The notes under the pieces were generated by a model, which ran no database searches, was not told the DNA's origin, and saw only the letters and a program-made list of their open reading frames with translations. Below are positions 15,694 through 23,520 of a stretch of DNA of 64,000 nt, in pieces. Each line of letters starts with the position of its first letter. Position 1 is the first letter of the stretch. The DNA is taken from positions 53,843 through 117,842 of the forward strand of contig CAYSYM010000005.1 in assembly GCA_964435115.1 (NCBI GenBank), written 5' to 3'. Origin of the DNA: CAYSYM01 sp964435115 (GTDB taxonomy: Bacteria > Chloroflexota > UBA6077 > CF-72). A program made the translations under genes and the position numbers.

Positions 15694-16835
15694 GTGCAGC
15701 GCCAGCCGACCCGCGGGTGGCGGCCGCGCTCGCCCACTGGGGGCCGCGCTTCATCGCCAACGGGATCGACTACAACGACTTCCTGGCCACGACGGCGCGG
15801 GTCGCGCGGTGGAGCCAGTGGTGCGCCGAGTGGCAGAAGACGGCGGCGATCCACGAGCAGCTCGCGCGCGACGCCGAGGCCCGGCGCAGCCCGCGGTCTG
15901 CGGCGGACGCGTACGTCCGCGCGGCGCTGTGCCACCATTTCGGCAAGTTCCTCTTCTTCGACGACCTGGCCCAGCTCCAGGCGGCCTCCGCGGCGACGGT
16001 GGCCACCTACCGCAAGGCCGCCCCCCTGCTCGATCCTCCCGCCGAGCCGGTGGCGATCCCCTACGCCGGCACACCCCTGCCCGGCTACCTGCGGCAACCC
16101 CGCGGGAGCCAGCGCCCGCCCGTGGTCGTGCTGCTGGCCGGGTTGGACTCGGTCAAGGAGGAGTTCCACGCCTTCGAGCCGCTGTTCCTCGCCCGGGGGA
16201 TGGCCACCCTCAGCTTCGACGGCCCCGGCCAGGGGGAGCGGGAGTTCGACCTCCCCATCGAGCCGGCCTACGAGCGCGTCGTCGCCGCCGTGGTGGACTG
16301 GCTGCTTGGACGACCAGACGTGGACGGCTCGCGGGTGGCCGTCGCCGGCGTGAGCCTGGGCGGGTACTACGCCGGCCGGGCGGCCGCGTTCGAGCCGCGG
16401 CTCGCCGGCGCCGTTGCGATCGGCGGGCCGTACGACTTCGGGGCGACCTTCGACCAGCTCCCGCCCCTGACCAAGCAGGCCTTCCAGGTCCGCAGCCATG
16501 CGCCCGACTTCCCCGCCGCCCGCGAGCGGGCGCGGACGCTGACGCTCCGCGACGCGGCGCCGCGTATCCACATGCCGTTCCTGATCGTCTTCGGCCGGCA
16601 GGACCGCTTGATCCCCTACCAGCAGGCCGAGCAGCTGTTCGCCGAGATCCCCGCCCAGGAGAAGCAGCTCGCGCTGTTCCCCGAGGGCAACCACGTCTGC
16701 AACAACATGCCCTACGCCTACCGCCCGCTCGTGGCCGACTGGGTGGCCGAGCGGCTGGGCGCCGGGTCACGGCCTACCCGCAGCGGCGGAAGCCGCGGGG
16801 GTAGGCGTGGAGGGCCTCCACCCCGTTCGGCGTGA
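15690..16835 (+). CDS. alpha/beta hydrolase, 2,6-dihydropseudooxynicotine hydrolase-like (FrsA-type)
   Basis: A protein of 381 residues. An N-terminal helical cap of about 115 residues precedes the alpha/beta core, as in the C-C bond hydrolase of nicotine degradation and in FrsA-like esterases. The nucleophile elbow is GVSLGG, with the acid in FGRQDRLIP and the catalytic His in PEGNHVC. The start at 15690 has GGAGG with 7 nt spacing. The C-terminal about 25 residues (Arg/Gly/Ser-rich) overlap the convergent M24 gene by 62 bp and may be a read-on tail. The substrate is unknown; hydrolysis of a C-C or ester bond is expected. Confidence 0.8.
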   Translation: MSAAPADPRVAAALAHWGPRFIANGIDYNDFLATTARVARWSQWCAEWQKTAAIHEQLARDAEARRSPRSAADAYVRAALCHHFGKFLFFDDLAQLQAASAATVATYRKAAPLLDPPAEPVAIPYAGTPLPGYLRQPRGSQRPPVVVLLAGLDSVKEEFHAFEPLFLARGMATLSFDGPGQGEREFDLPIEPAYERVVAAVVDWLLGRPDVDGSRVAVAGVSLGGYYAGRAAAFEPRLAGAVAIGGPYDFGATFDQLPPLTKQAFQVRSHAPDFPAARERARTLTLRDAAPRIHMPFLIVFGRQDRLIPYQQAEQLFAEIPAQEKQLALFPEGNHVCNNMPYAYRPLVADWVAERLGAGSRPTRSGGSRGGRRGGPPPRSA

Positions 16836-18060
16836 TGCGCACGAGTTCGCCGACCTGAACGCCGGCACGGCGGTCGGGTGTGACCACGTTCGGCTGGACG
16901 ACCACCACCATGCCCGCGCGGAAGGTGAACTCGGGCACCGGCCCGTGCTGCGCGCTGCGCGACCGCAGCACGGGCGGTAGGTAGCCCCCGCCGAAGCCGT
17001 GCAGCAGGTCGTCGTAGATGGTGAACCCGGCGTCCTCGATCACCCCGGCCGCCTCGACCACCTCCACCGCCGTCGCCCCGTCGCGCAAGGCACCGCACAC
17101 CCGATCGAACGCCTCTTCGGCGACCGCGTGCAGGCGCTGGTAGAGCGACGGGGGATCGGCAGCGATGGCGAAAGTGCGCAGTACCTGGCCGGCGTACCCC
17201 CACACCTGGGCGCTCACCTCGACGAAGAGCACGTCGCCAATCTCCAGTGGCCGCGGCCGCGGCCGCGGCGCCGGCACGCACACGCCCGGGTGGGCCATGG
17301 GCGTGACGCCGAAGTAGTGGATGTAGTTCTGGCCGCCGCACCGCAGGTACGCCTCCTCCACGACCGCCGCCAGCTCGCTCTCCGGCAGGCCGGGCCGCGC
17401 CTCGCGCTCCAGCGCCACCAGCGCCGCGTCGCTCAGCGCCGCGCCGCGTCGCAGCCAGGCCAGCTCTTCGGCGCTCTTGGCCAGCCGCAGCCCGGCGAAC
17501 GCCGACGTCGCGTCGACCAGCGTCACGTCCGGCAGCGTGCTCGCCAGCAGGGCGTGGTGCTGGAACGAGATCGGGCCAACCAGGCCGATCCGGCCGCGTC
17601 CCAGGTGGCCGGCCCGCAGGCGGTCGGCCACCGTGCGGGCCGAGCTCGGGCCGGCCCACTCCACGTCGTCCAGCACGGCGGTGCGCTGGGCGCTCGGGAC
17701 GTGGTTGTAGAATTGCACCCGCAGCATCGGCTCGCAGCCCGGCTGGTAGACCAGCCAGGCCTCGCGGGTCGGCGGCCACCCGCTCAGGTACTGCACGCCC
17801 AGGTCGCCGCCGGCGCTTCCGAAGAGGACCAGCCCGTCCAGGCGCTCGCGTTCGAGCAGCCCGTCGACCGCCGCGCGGCGCCGCGCGTACTCGCCCGCGC
17901 TGAAGGCGGGCAGGCCGCCGGGGCTGCCATCCGCTCGGGCGGGCAGGCCGGCCGGGCGCGGCGCCGCCGGCGCCTCCGGGTGCCCGCTGGCGAGGTGCGC
18001 GCCCGGCCGCGCACCCCGCGTCCCACCCCCGACGCTACGCATCCGTCCCCACGCCGCCAT
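16774..18060 (-). CDS. M24-fold (creatinase/aminopeptidase P) protein lacking metal ligands
   Basis: A protein of up to 428 residues with a creatinase N-terminal domain (about residues 55-190) and a pita-bread catalytic domain. At the places where metallopeptidases have two aspartates the sequence reads LFVEVSAQVWGYAGQVLRTF (Asp to Glu, Asp to Gly), and the last glutamate is Gln (VVVQPNVV). The His of LLHGFGGGY remains. Metal binding is therefore unlikely, and a creatinase-like metal-free hydrolase acting on a C-N bond fits better than a peptidase. The N-terminal 45 residues are Gly/Pro/Arg-rich, and the true start may be internal. It overlaps the end of the nitrilase gene by 26 bp, so the two are in one operon. 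Confidence 0.8.
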   Translation of the reverse strand: MAAWGRMRSVGGGTRGARPGAHLASGHPEAPAAPRPAGLPARADGSPGGLPAFSAGEYARRRAAVDGLLERERLDGLVLFGSAGGDLGVQYLSGWPPTREAWLVYQPGCEPMLRVQFYNHVPSAQRTAVLDDVEWAGPSSARTVADRLRAGHLGRGRIGLVGPISFQHHALLASTLPDVTLVDATSAFAGLRLAKSAEELAWLRRGAALSDAALVALEREARPGLPESELAAVVEEAYLRCGGQNYIHYFGVTPMAHPGVCVPAPRPRPRPLEIGDVLFVEVSAQVWGYAGQVLRTFAIAADPPSLYQRLHAVAEEAFDRVCGALRDGATAVEVVEAAGVIEDAGFTIYDDLLHGFGGGYLPPVLRSRSAQHGPVPEFTFRAGMVVVVQPNVVTPDRRAGVQVGELVRITPNGVEALHAYPRGFRRCG

Positions 18061-19150
18061 CGCCGGGGGCGTCCGCCACGAGCGCGGGGCGCTCGGCGGG
18101 CGCCGGCCCGGCAGAGAGCCGGCCGACGCGCCCGGTGGACTGGAACTGGGGTGGGCCGGCGTCGAGGGAGGCGCTCTCGGCGCCGCCCAGCTCGGCGTAC
18201 AGCCGCGGCGCCTGGCGGTTGACGCGGAGCTGGAAGATGTCCGGTCGGTTGTAGTGGCCGGCGAAATCGTGGCGCAGCTTCATCCTGATACCCACCTCCA
18301 GGTCCAGGTCGGCGTAGAGGATGCCCTCCTCGGCGCCCAGCGGCCCGGCGATCACCCGGCTGTCCGGGGCGACGATCGTCGACCCCCCGCACAGGGCCGG
18401 GTTGCGCAGGAACGCCTCGTCCTGCGGCGACACCTGCAGCAACTGGATCAGGCGCTCGTCCACCGTCCCACAGGCACTTACCACGTACGCCTTGGTCATC
18501 TGCGCGAAGGCCTGCGAGTCGATCAGCACCCGGTGGCGCATCGGATCGCTGATGGTGGGGAAGTGGTTCGGCCAGCTCATGACGTGGACGCGCGTCCCCT
18601 CGGCGGCCAGGGCCATGATCGCCAGCGGGTTCGAGTTCTCGCCGCAGATGAGCGCGCTAGCCGGGCCGAACGTTGTCTGGAACGCCCCGAAGGTGTCGCC
18701 GTAGCCGCCCGTGTGCACCAGCCGCTCGCCCACCGTCGGCATGATCTTCTGGTGCTTGCCGAGGAGGGCGCCCTCCGGCCCGAGGTAGAGCTGGGTGTTG
18801 AACATCGTGCCGAGCGTGTTCGGCAGCTTCTCGCACACGCCGACGACCACGTACGCCCCGACCGCCCGGGCGGCCTCGCCGAGCGCGGCGATCCCCGGCC
18901 CGGGGACCTCGACCGCGTGCTTGAACAGCTCGACGCTCAGCCGGGTCGAGATGGCGCCGGTGGCCGCGTGGAAGTGGAACCAGACCGGGTGGGCGGGGAT
19001 GAACCCTTCGGGGAAGGCGATGAGCTGCGCCCCCTGGCGGCCGGCCTCCCGGATTAGCGCGCACGCCTTCGCTGTGGACGCCTCGCGGTCCAGGAAGACC
19101 GACGCCGCCTGGACGGCCGCCACTCTCACCACCGGGTAGGTATCGCCCAT
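18035..19150 (-). CDS. nitrilase (aliphatic-type carbon-nitrogen hydrolase)
   Basis: A protein of 371 residues. The nitrilase triad is clear: Glu in AFPEGFIP, Lys in KHQKIMPT and Cys in LICGENSNP; the Cys-Gly-Glu-Asn setting is that of true nitrilases, not amidases. The C-terminal about 60 residues after QLRVNRQAP are variable, as in filament-forming nitrilases. The start at 19150 has AAAGGA at 9 nt; an ATG two codons earlier is too close to it. The gene is divergent from the LacI regulator over an interval holding a palindromic operator, and the M24-fold protein is co-transcribed. Conversion of a nitrile to acid plus ammonia is expected. Confidence 0.92.
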   Translation of the reverse strand: MGDTYPVVRVAAVQAASVFLDREASTAKACALIREAGRQGAQLIAFPEGFIPAHPVWFHFHAATGAISTRLSVELFKHAVEVPGPGIAALGEAARAVGAYVVVGVCEKLPNTLGTMFNTQLYLGPEGALLGKHQKIMPTVGERLVHTGGYGDTFGAFQTTFGPASALICGENSNPLAIMALAAEGTRVHVMSWPNHFPTISDPMRHRVLIDSQAFAQMTKAYVVSACGTVDERLIQLLQVSPQDEAFLRNPALCGGSTIVAPDSRVIAGPLGAEEGILYADLDLEVGIRMKLRHDFAGHYNRPDIFQLRVNRQAPRLYAELGGAESASLDAGPPQFQSTGRVGRLSAGPAPAERPALVADAPGDGGVGTDA

Positions 19151-19206
19151 GCCCATCCATCCTTTCGCCCGCTTGACGCGTTCCAGCCCTCTAGGGTATT
19201 GTGCGC

Positions 19207-19227
19207 AAACGATTGGCGCAATCGGTT
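19207..19227. promoter_or_regulatory. palindromic LacI-type operator
   Basis: AAACGATTG, a 3-bp centre and CAATCGGTT form a 21-bp dyad with eight of nine positions matching, 26 bp before the LacI GTG and 57 bp before the nitrilase ATG. CGATTG arms are typical of LacI-family sites. The position predicts control of both divergent genes. Confidence 0.6.
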
Positions 19228-19252
19228 GTCCAGCGACGATGGAAGCACCGGG

Positions 19253-20386
19253 GTGGACCAGGTAGCCAGGGTGGGGCCGGTCAGGCTGCGTGACCTCGCG
19301 CGCCGCGTCGGCGTGCATCCGTCCACCGTGTCGCGGGTGCTCAGCGGCGACCCCACCGCGCGGCTCTCGGAGGCGACCCGGCGGCGCATCCTCGACCTCG
19401 CCTACGCCACCGGCTACCGCCCCAACCGGCTGGCGCGGTCGCTCAAGATGCAGCGTACGCACATCCTGGGCATGCTGATCCCGGATATCACCAACCCCTT
19501 CTTCTCGGTGCTCTTCCGGGCGGTCGAGGATGCCGCGGGCGGCGCCGGCTACAACGTCATCCTCTGCAACACGGATGATACGTCGGCGCGGCTGGAGCAG
19601 CACCTGCGGGTCCTGGGCGAGGGGCACGTCGACGGGCTGCTCATCGCCACGGCGCACCGCGGCGACCCGGCGATCGGCGGCCTGCGCGCACGCGGCATGC
19701 CCTACGTGCTGGTGAACCGCCGGCGCGACGACGCGGATGACTCGTGGATCGTGTCCGACGACCGGGGCGGCGCCCGCCAGGCGGTGGAGCACCTGGCCTG
19801 TCTCGGCCACCGCCGGATCGGGCACATTGCCGGGTCCGCCGAGATCAGCACCACCGCCGAGCGCCTGGCAGGCTACCGGGAGGCGATGGCTGAACGCGGG
19901 CTCCCCGTAGACGAACGCTGGATCGTCGAGGGCGGCCTCGTCGAGTCGGAGGGCGAGCAGGGGATGGAGCAGGTGCTCAGGCTGCCCGGGGCCGAGCGGC
20001 CAACGGCCGTCTTCGTCGCGAACGACTTCGCCGCCCTCGGCGCCATGGCGGCGCTGCGACGCGCGGGCGTGCGCGTCCCGGACGAGATGTCGATCGTCGG
20101 CTACAACGACAGCCAGCTGGCGGGCCGTTCACAGCCGCCGCTCACCACGCTGCGCGTCCCGCTCCAGGAGATGGGGCGGGTCGCGGCCGACACGTTGATC
20201 AAGCGACTCACGGGAGAGGCGGGAGTCGCACACAGCCCGGTCCAGGTGGTTCTGCCGGTGGAGCTCGTGGTGCGCGGCTCCACCGCCCCACCGCCGGATG
20301 GCGCCTGGGCGAGCAGGCCCGTGGCCCAGGTGCTCAGCCACACTACCACCGCGCGCCGATCTCGCGTCCACGTGGGGAAGGAGTAA
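19253..20386 (+). CDS. LacI-family transcriptional regulator
   Basis: A protein of about 377 residues. The helix-turn-helix is LRDLARRVGVHPSTVSRVLS (about residues 11-30) with the hinge helix in YRPNRLARSLKM, followed by a periplasmic-binding-protein-like sensor domain (LGMLIPDITNPFFS through SIVGYNDSQLAGRSQPPLTT). GTG 19253 is chosen because the operator occupies the in-frame sequence just upstream; GTG 19271 is an alternative. LacI proteins usually sense a sugar or small metabolite. The binding-protein gene of an ABC system starts 5 bp after its stop, so it probably controls itself, that transporter and the divergent nitrilase. Confidence 0.9.
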   Translation: MDQVARVGPVRLRDLARRVGVHPSTVSRVLSGDPTARLSEATRRRILDLAYATGYRPNRLARSLKMQRTHILGMLIPDITNPFFSVLFRAVEDAAGGAGYNVILCNTDDTSARLEQHLRVLGEGHVDGLLIATAHRGDPAIGGLRARGMPYVLVNRRRDDADDSWIVSDDRGGARQAVEHLACLGHRRIGHIAGSAEISTTAERLAGYREAMAERGLPVDERWIVEGGLVESEGEQGMEQVLRLPGAERPTAVFVANDFAALGAMAALRRAGVRVPDEMSIVGYNDSQLAGRSQPPLTTLRVPLQEMGRVAADTLIKRLTGEAGVAHSPVQVVLPVELVVRGSTAPPPDGAWASRPVAQVLSHTTTARRSRVHVGKE

Positions 20387-20391
20387 CGTCC

Positions 20392-21600
20392 ATGCAGCTC
20401 CCAACGCCGTTCACCCTCGCGCGCCGCGTCGCCGTCGTCATCGCCGTGGCCGCGTTCGCCGCCGCGTGCGCGCCGGCCGCGCAGCCGACGCCGACCACGG
20501 CGCCGGCCAAGCCGACCGAGGCGCCCAAGCCCACCGTGGCGGCCTCGCCCGCCGCGGCGCCGAGCCCCAGCCCGGCCGCCAAGCCGGCCGCGGCCGCCAG
20601 CCCGGCCGCGGGGGCCCCGGGCCCCGTGGCGACCAAGCCCGCGCAGAACCCCACCGACAAGCTCAGCCTGGTCTACGGCAGCCCGGTGACCCCGCCCAGC
20701 CTGGTCCACATGCCGCCGTACATCGCCCAGGCGATGGGCTTCTTCGACGAAGTCGGCTTGAACGTGGAGATCAAGTCCTTTGAAGGCGGCGTCGGGGCGC
20801 TGCGCGGTGGCATCTCGGGCGGCCTGGACATCGTCGGCACCAGCTCCGACCCGCTCTTCGCCGCCATCCAGCAGGGCGCGCCGGTCAAGGCCATCGGCAC
20901 CTACGCGCCCAAGCTGAGCGTCGTCATGATGGCCAGGCCGGACATCAAGACGCCCCAGGACCTGAAGGGTCGCAAGCTGGGCATCCAGGAAGTCGGGGGC
21001 TTCAACGACGTCATGTCGCGCCTGGTGCTGCAGAGCGCCGGGATCTCGCCCAACGACGTGCAGTTCGTCACCGTGGCGACCGCCAACCGGGTGTCCTCGA
21101 TGGTCCAGGGCCAGACCGAGGCGACCGTGCTGCACGCCGACCAGTACTACGCCGCGCTGGCCGCCGACCCCAACTTCAACGTCATGGCCCGCCTGTGGGA
21201 GGTCGTGCCGGACTGGTGGTACTCGGCGTTCGTCGCGTCGGACGACGTCATCAAGAACAAGCGCGAAGCGTTGGTCCGCTTCATGACGGCGGTCGTCAAG
21301 GCGCAGCGCTTCATGTACACGAACCCCGAGGAGACGAAGCGCATCGCGGTCGAGGAGACGAAGCGCAAGCCGGACGAGATCGAGAAGGCCTACGCCGACC
21401 TGGTCCGGGGCGGCATCTGGAGCGTCAACGACGGCATGCCGCGCAACATGGTCGAGTACACCGTCCGCAAGGAGATCGAGGTCGGCATCGTCCGGCCGGA
21501 CAACCCGCCGACCTACGAGCAGATCGTGGACAAGTCGATCATCGACGAGGCCGTCAGGCGCAACGGTGGCGCCTGGACGGGCGACCCGCGCTGGTACTAG
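20392..21600 (+). CDS. ABC transporter solute-binding lipoprotein, NitT/TauT type
   Basis: A protein of 402 residues. A signal segment (VAVVIAVAAFAAAC) with a lipobox Cys at about residue 26 is followed by a 60-residue Ala/Pro/Thr/Ser linker and an NMT1-type binding domain from about residue 88 (LSLVYGSPVTPPSLVHMPPY). There is no twin-arginine motif, unlike the binding protein at 10945, so Sec export is likely. GGAAGGAG lies upstream of the ATG. The ATPase and permease follow in the same direction. It is the substrate-recognition part of the second NitT/TauT system; the ligand is unknown. Confidence 0.9.
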   Translation: MQLPTPFTLARRVAVVIAVAAFAAACAPAAQPTPTTAPAKPTEAPKPTVAASPAAAPSPSPAAKPAAAASPAAGAPGPVATKPAQNPTDKLSLVYGSPVTPPSLVHMPPYIAQAMGFFDEVGLNVEIKSFEGGVGALRGGISGGLDIVGTSSDPLFAAIQQGAPVKAIGTYAPKLSVVMMARPDIKTPQDLKGRKLGIQEVGGFNDVMSRLVLQSAGISPNDVQFVTVATANRVSSMVQGQTEATVLHADQYYAALAADPNFNVMARLWEVVPDWWYSAFVASDDVIKNKREALVRFMTAVVKAQRFMYTNPEETKRIAVEETKRKPDEIEKAYADLVRGGIWSVNDGMPRNMVEYTVRKEIEVGIVRPDNPPTYEQIVDKSIIDEAVRRNGGAWTGDPRWY

Positions 21601-21603
21601 CGC

Positions 21604-21645
21604 GGGTGTCAGGCGTCAGGTATCGGGTATCGGGTGTTGGGTGGT
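21604..21645. repeat. degenerate heptamer array (GGTGTCG type)
   Basis: Six 7-bp units follow the binding-protein stop directly: GGTGTCA, GGCGTCA, GGTATCG, GGTATCG, GGTGTTG and GGTGGTG. They are the same family and orientation as the array at 28936-28960. An opposite-orientation array lies at 21715-21742. Confidence 0.75.
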
Positions 21646-21663
21646 GGGGAGGGGGTGCCGGCC

Positions 21664-22542
21664 GTGGCGGGTGTGATCAACGGTGACCGGCGGGTGTCGG
21701 CGGGCACGTCGCCCTCCGACACCCGGCCCCCGGCCCCTGGCGCCCAGCCCGGGCCGCCGCGGTTGGAGGCCGAGCCGAAGATTCGCGTCGAGCGGGCGAC
21801 ACGGACCTTCGTAGACGGCGGGGTCGTCGCCTTCGAGGAGCTCGACCTCGACGTACGCCCCAATGAGACGCTGTGCATCGTCGGCCCGTCGGGCTGCGGG
21901 AAGACCACCCTGCTGCGCAGCCTGGCCGGACTCCTCCCGCTGACGGACGGGCGCGTGCTGCTGGATGGCAAGCCGGTCGCCAGCCCCACACCCAGCGTGG
22001 TGATGGTCTTCCAGCACTTCGGCCTGTTCCCCTGGAAGACGGTGTGGGAGAACGTGACCTACGGCCTGAAGCTGCGGGGCGTGCCACGCAGCGAGTGGCA
22101 GCCGCGAGTGGCCCCGTACCTGGAGCTGGTCGGCCTGGCCGGCTTCGAGGCCATGTACCCCTACCAGCTCTCGGGCGGCATGCAGCAGCGCTGCGGCCTG
22201 GTGCGCGCCCTGGCGGTCAACCCGGACGTGCTCCTCATGGACGAGCCGTTTGCCGCGCTGGACGCGCAGACGCGCGAGCTGCTGCAGGAGGAGCTACTGC
22301 GCATCCTCGAGCGCGAGCGGAAGACGATGGTGTTCATCACCCACAGCATCGACGAGGCGATCATGCTGGGCGACCGGATCGTGGTGATGTCCGCGCGGCC
22401 GGGCCGAGTGCGCGAGCTGATCGAGGTCGGCCTGCCGCGGCCGCGGAACCTGGAAGCGGTCCGGGCGACCGGCCGCTACGCCGAGCTGCGGGTCCACATC
22501 TGGGAGGAGCTGCGGCCGCAAGCCGCGGCGGCGGTGAGGTGA
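21664..22542 (+). CDS. ABC transporter ATP-binding protein, NitT/TauT type
   Basis: A protein of about 292 residues. Walker A is GPSGCGKTTLLRS, the Q-loop is VFQHFGLFPW, the signature LSGGMQQRCG, Walker B VLLMDEPFAALD and the switch His is in FITHSIDEAI. GTG 21664 has GAGGGGG with 8 nt spacing. The first about 40 residues (SPSDTRPPAPGAQPG and neighbours) are not part of the family and are partly encoded by a heptamer array at 21715-21742; the conserved domain starts at KIRVERATRTF. It powers the transporter formed with the genes at 20392 and 22558. Confidence 0.9.
   Translation: MAGVINGDRRVSAGTSPSDTRPPAPGAQPGPPRLEAEPKIRVERATRTFVDGGVVAFEELDLDVRPNETLCIVGPSGCGKTTLLRSLAGLLPLTDGRVLLDGKPVASPTPSVVMVFQHFGLFPWKTVWENVTYGLKLRGVPRSEWQPRVAPYLELVGLAGFEAMYPYQLSGGMQQRCGLVRALAVNPDVLLMDEPFAALDAQTRELLQEELLRILERERKTMVFITHSIDEAIMLGDRIVVMSARPGRVRELIEVGLPRPRNLEAVRATGRYAELRVHIWEELRPQAAAAVR
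21715..21742. repeat. degenerate heptamer array (CCCGACA type), inverse orientation
   Basis: Units TCCGACA, CCCGGCC, CCCGGCC and CCTGGCG lie in the 5' part of the ATPase gene, inverted with respect to the array at 21604-21645. The pair resembles the arrays that bracket the four-helix-bundle gene at 28975, but with only about 70 bp between and no gene inside. Confidence 0.5.
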
Positions 22543-22557
22543 TCTGAGGTCCCTGCC

Positions 22558-23436
22558 ATGACGTCCACGACGATCCGTGACTCAGCCCCGCGTCCGACGG
22601 CCGCACCAGACCGCGCCGGCCACGTCGCCGAGCTGGCCGCGCGCGGCCGGGCGCGCGCCGCGGCCCGGCGCCGCCGCGAGCGCACGTTCGAGCTCGCGGT
22701 GCGTCTCGCCTCACTCGCGGCCCTGCTCCTGCTGTGGGAGATCTACGGTCGCAGCGTCAACAAGGCGCTCTTCGCGCCGCCCAGCGCCGTGCTCCTGGCC
22801 GGCACCACGATGGTGCAGAGTGGCGAGCTGTGGCGCTACCTGCAGGGTAGCCTGCAGGTGCTAGCCATCGGGTTCCTGATTGCCCTCGCCATCGGACTAC
22901 CGCTGGGTGTGGCGATGGCGCGCAGCAAGATCGTCCGCTACGCCCTGGACTGGTACGTCGACGCCTTCAACTCCACGCCCAATGTCGCCCTGGTGCCGCT
23001 GATCACCCTCATCTTCGGCTTCGACGTGACGGCCAAGGTGATCGTCGTCGTGATCTCGTCCGTGTTCGTCGTCATCGTCAACACGCAGCAAGGGGTGCGG
23101 CACGTCGACCGCCGGCTGCTGGAGGTGGCGCACTCCTTCCGGTCGACCGAGCGCCAGCTCTGGGGCGATGTGATCATCCCCTCCGCGCTGCCCTACATCG
23201 CCGCCGGGGTACGGCTGGCGCTCGGGCGTGCTCTGGTGGGGATGGTGGTGGCGGAGTTCTTCACCTCGATCACTGGCGTCGGCTACCTGATCGTGCGCTA
23301 CAGCAACTCGTTCCAGCCGGACTACCTGCTGGTTCCCGTCGTCGTCGTCATGGCCCTCGGTATCTTCCTGACGACGATCTCGCGCCAGGTCGAGAAGCGC
23401 ATCGCGCCGTGGAACAAGGCCACGTCTGAGGACTGA
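22558..23436 (+). CDS. ABC transporter permease, NitT/TauT type
   Basis: A permease of 292 residues. A basic, Ala/Arg-rich N-terminus of about 45 residues precedes the first membrane helix (LASLAALLLLWEIY). The EAA-type loop is near VAHSFRSTERQLWGDVIIP, and the end is EFFTSITGVGYLIV plus a last helix and KRIAPWNK. It starts 15 bp after the ATPase stop and completes the second NitT/TauT system. Its first helix region is the closest match in this window to the fragment at 15427. A double hairpin begins at its stop codon. Confidence 0.9.
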   Translation: MTSTTIRDSAPRPTAAPDRAGHVAELAARGRARAAARRRRERTFELAVRLASLAALLLLWEIYGRSVNKALFAPPSAVLLAGTTMVQSGELWRYLQGSLQVLAIGFLIALAIGLPLGVAMARSKIVRYALDWYVDAFNSTPNVALVPLITLIFGFDVTAKVIVVVISSVFVVIVNTQQGVRHVDRRLLEVAHSFRSTERQLWGDVIIPSALPYIAAGVRLALGRALVGMVVAEFFTSITGVGYLIVRYSNSFQPDYLLVPVVVVMALGIFLTTISRQVEKRIAPWNKATSED

Positions 23437-23478
23437 GCGATGCGGACTGAGGGGGCTGCCTCTCAGTCCCCAGTCCTC
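23428..23478. repeat. nested inverted heptamer repeats at the permease stop
   Basis: GAGGACTG (23428-23435) pairs with CAGTCCTC (23471-23478), and GGACTGAG (23444-23451) pairs with CTCAGTCC (23462-23469). The arms are heptamer-like GGACTGA units in opposite orientation. The structure covers the permease stop (23434-23436) and could end transcription or stabilise the upstream message. Confidence 0.6.
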
Positions 23479-23520
23479 GGTCCGGAGCTGTACCGGAGCT
23501 GTAGAGGAGAGCAACCACCC

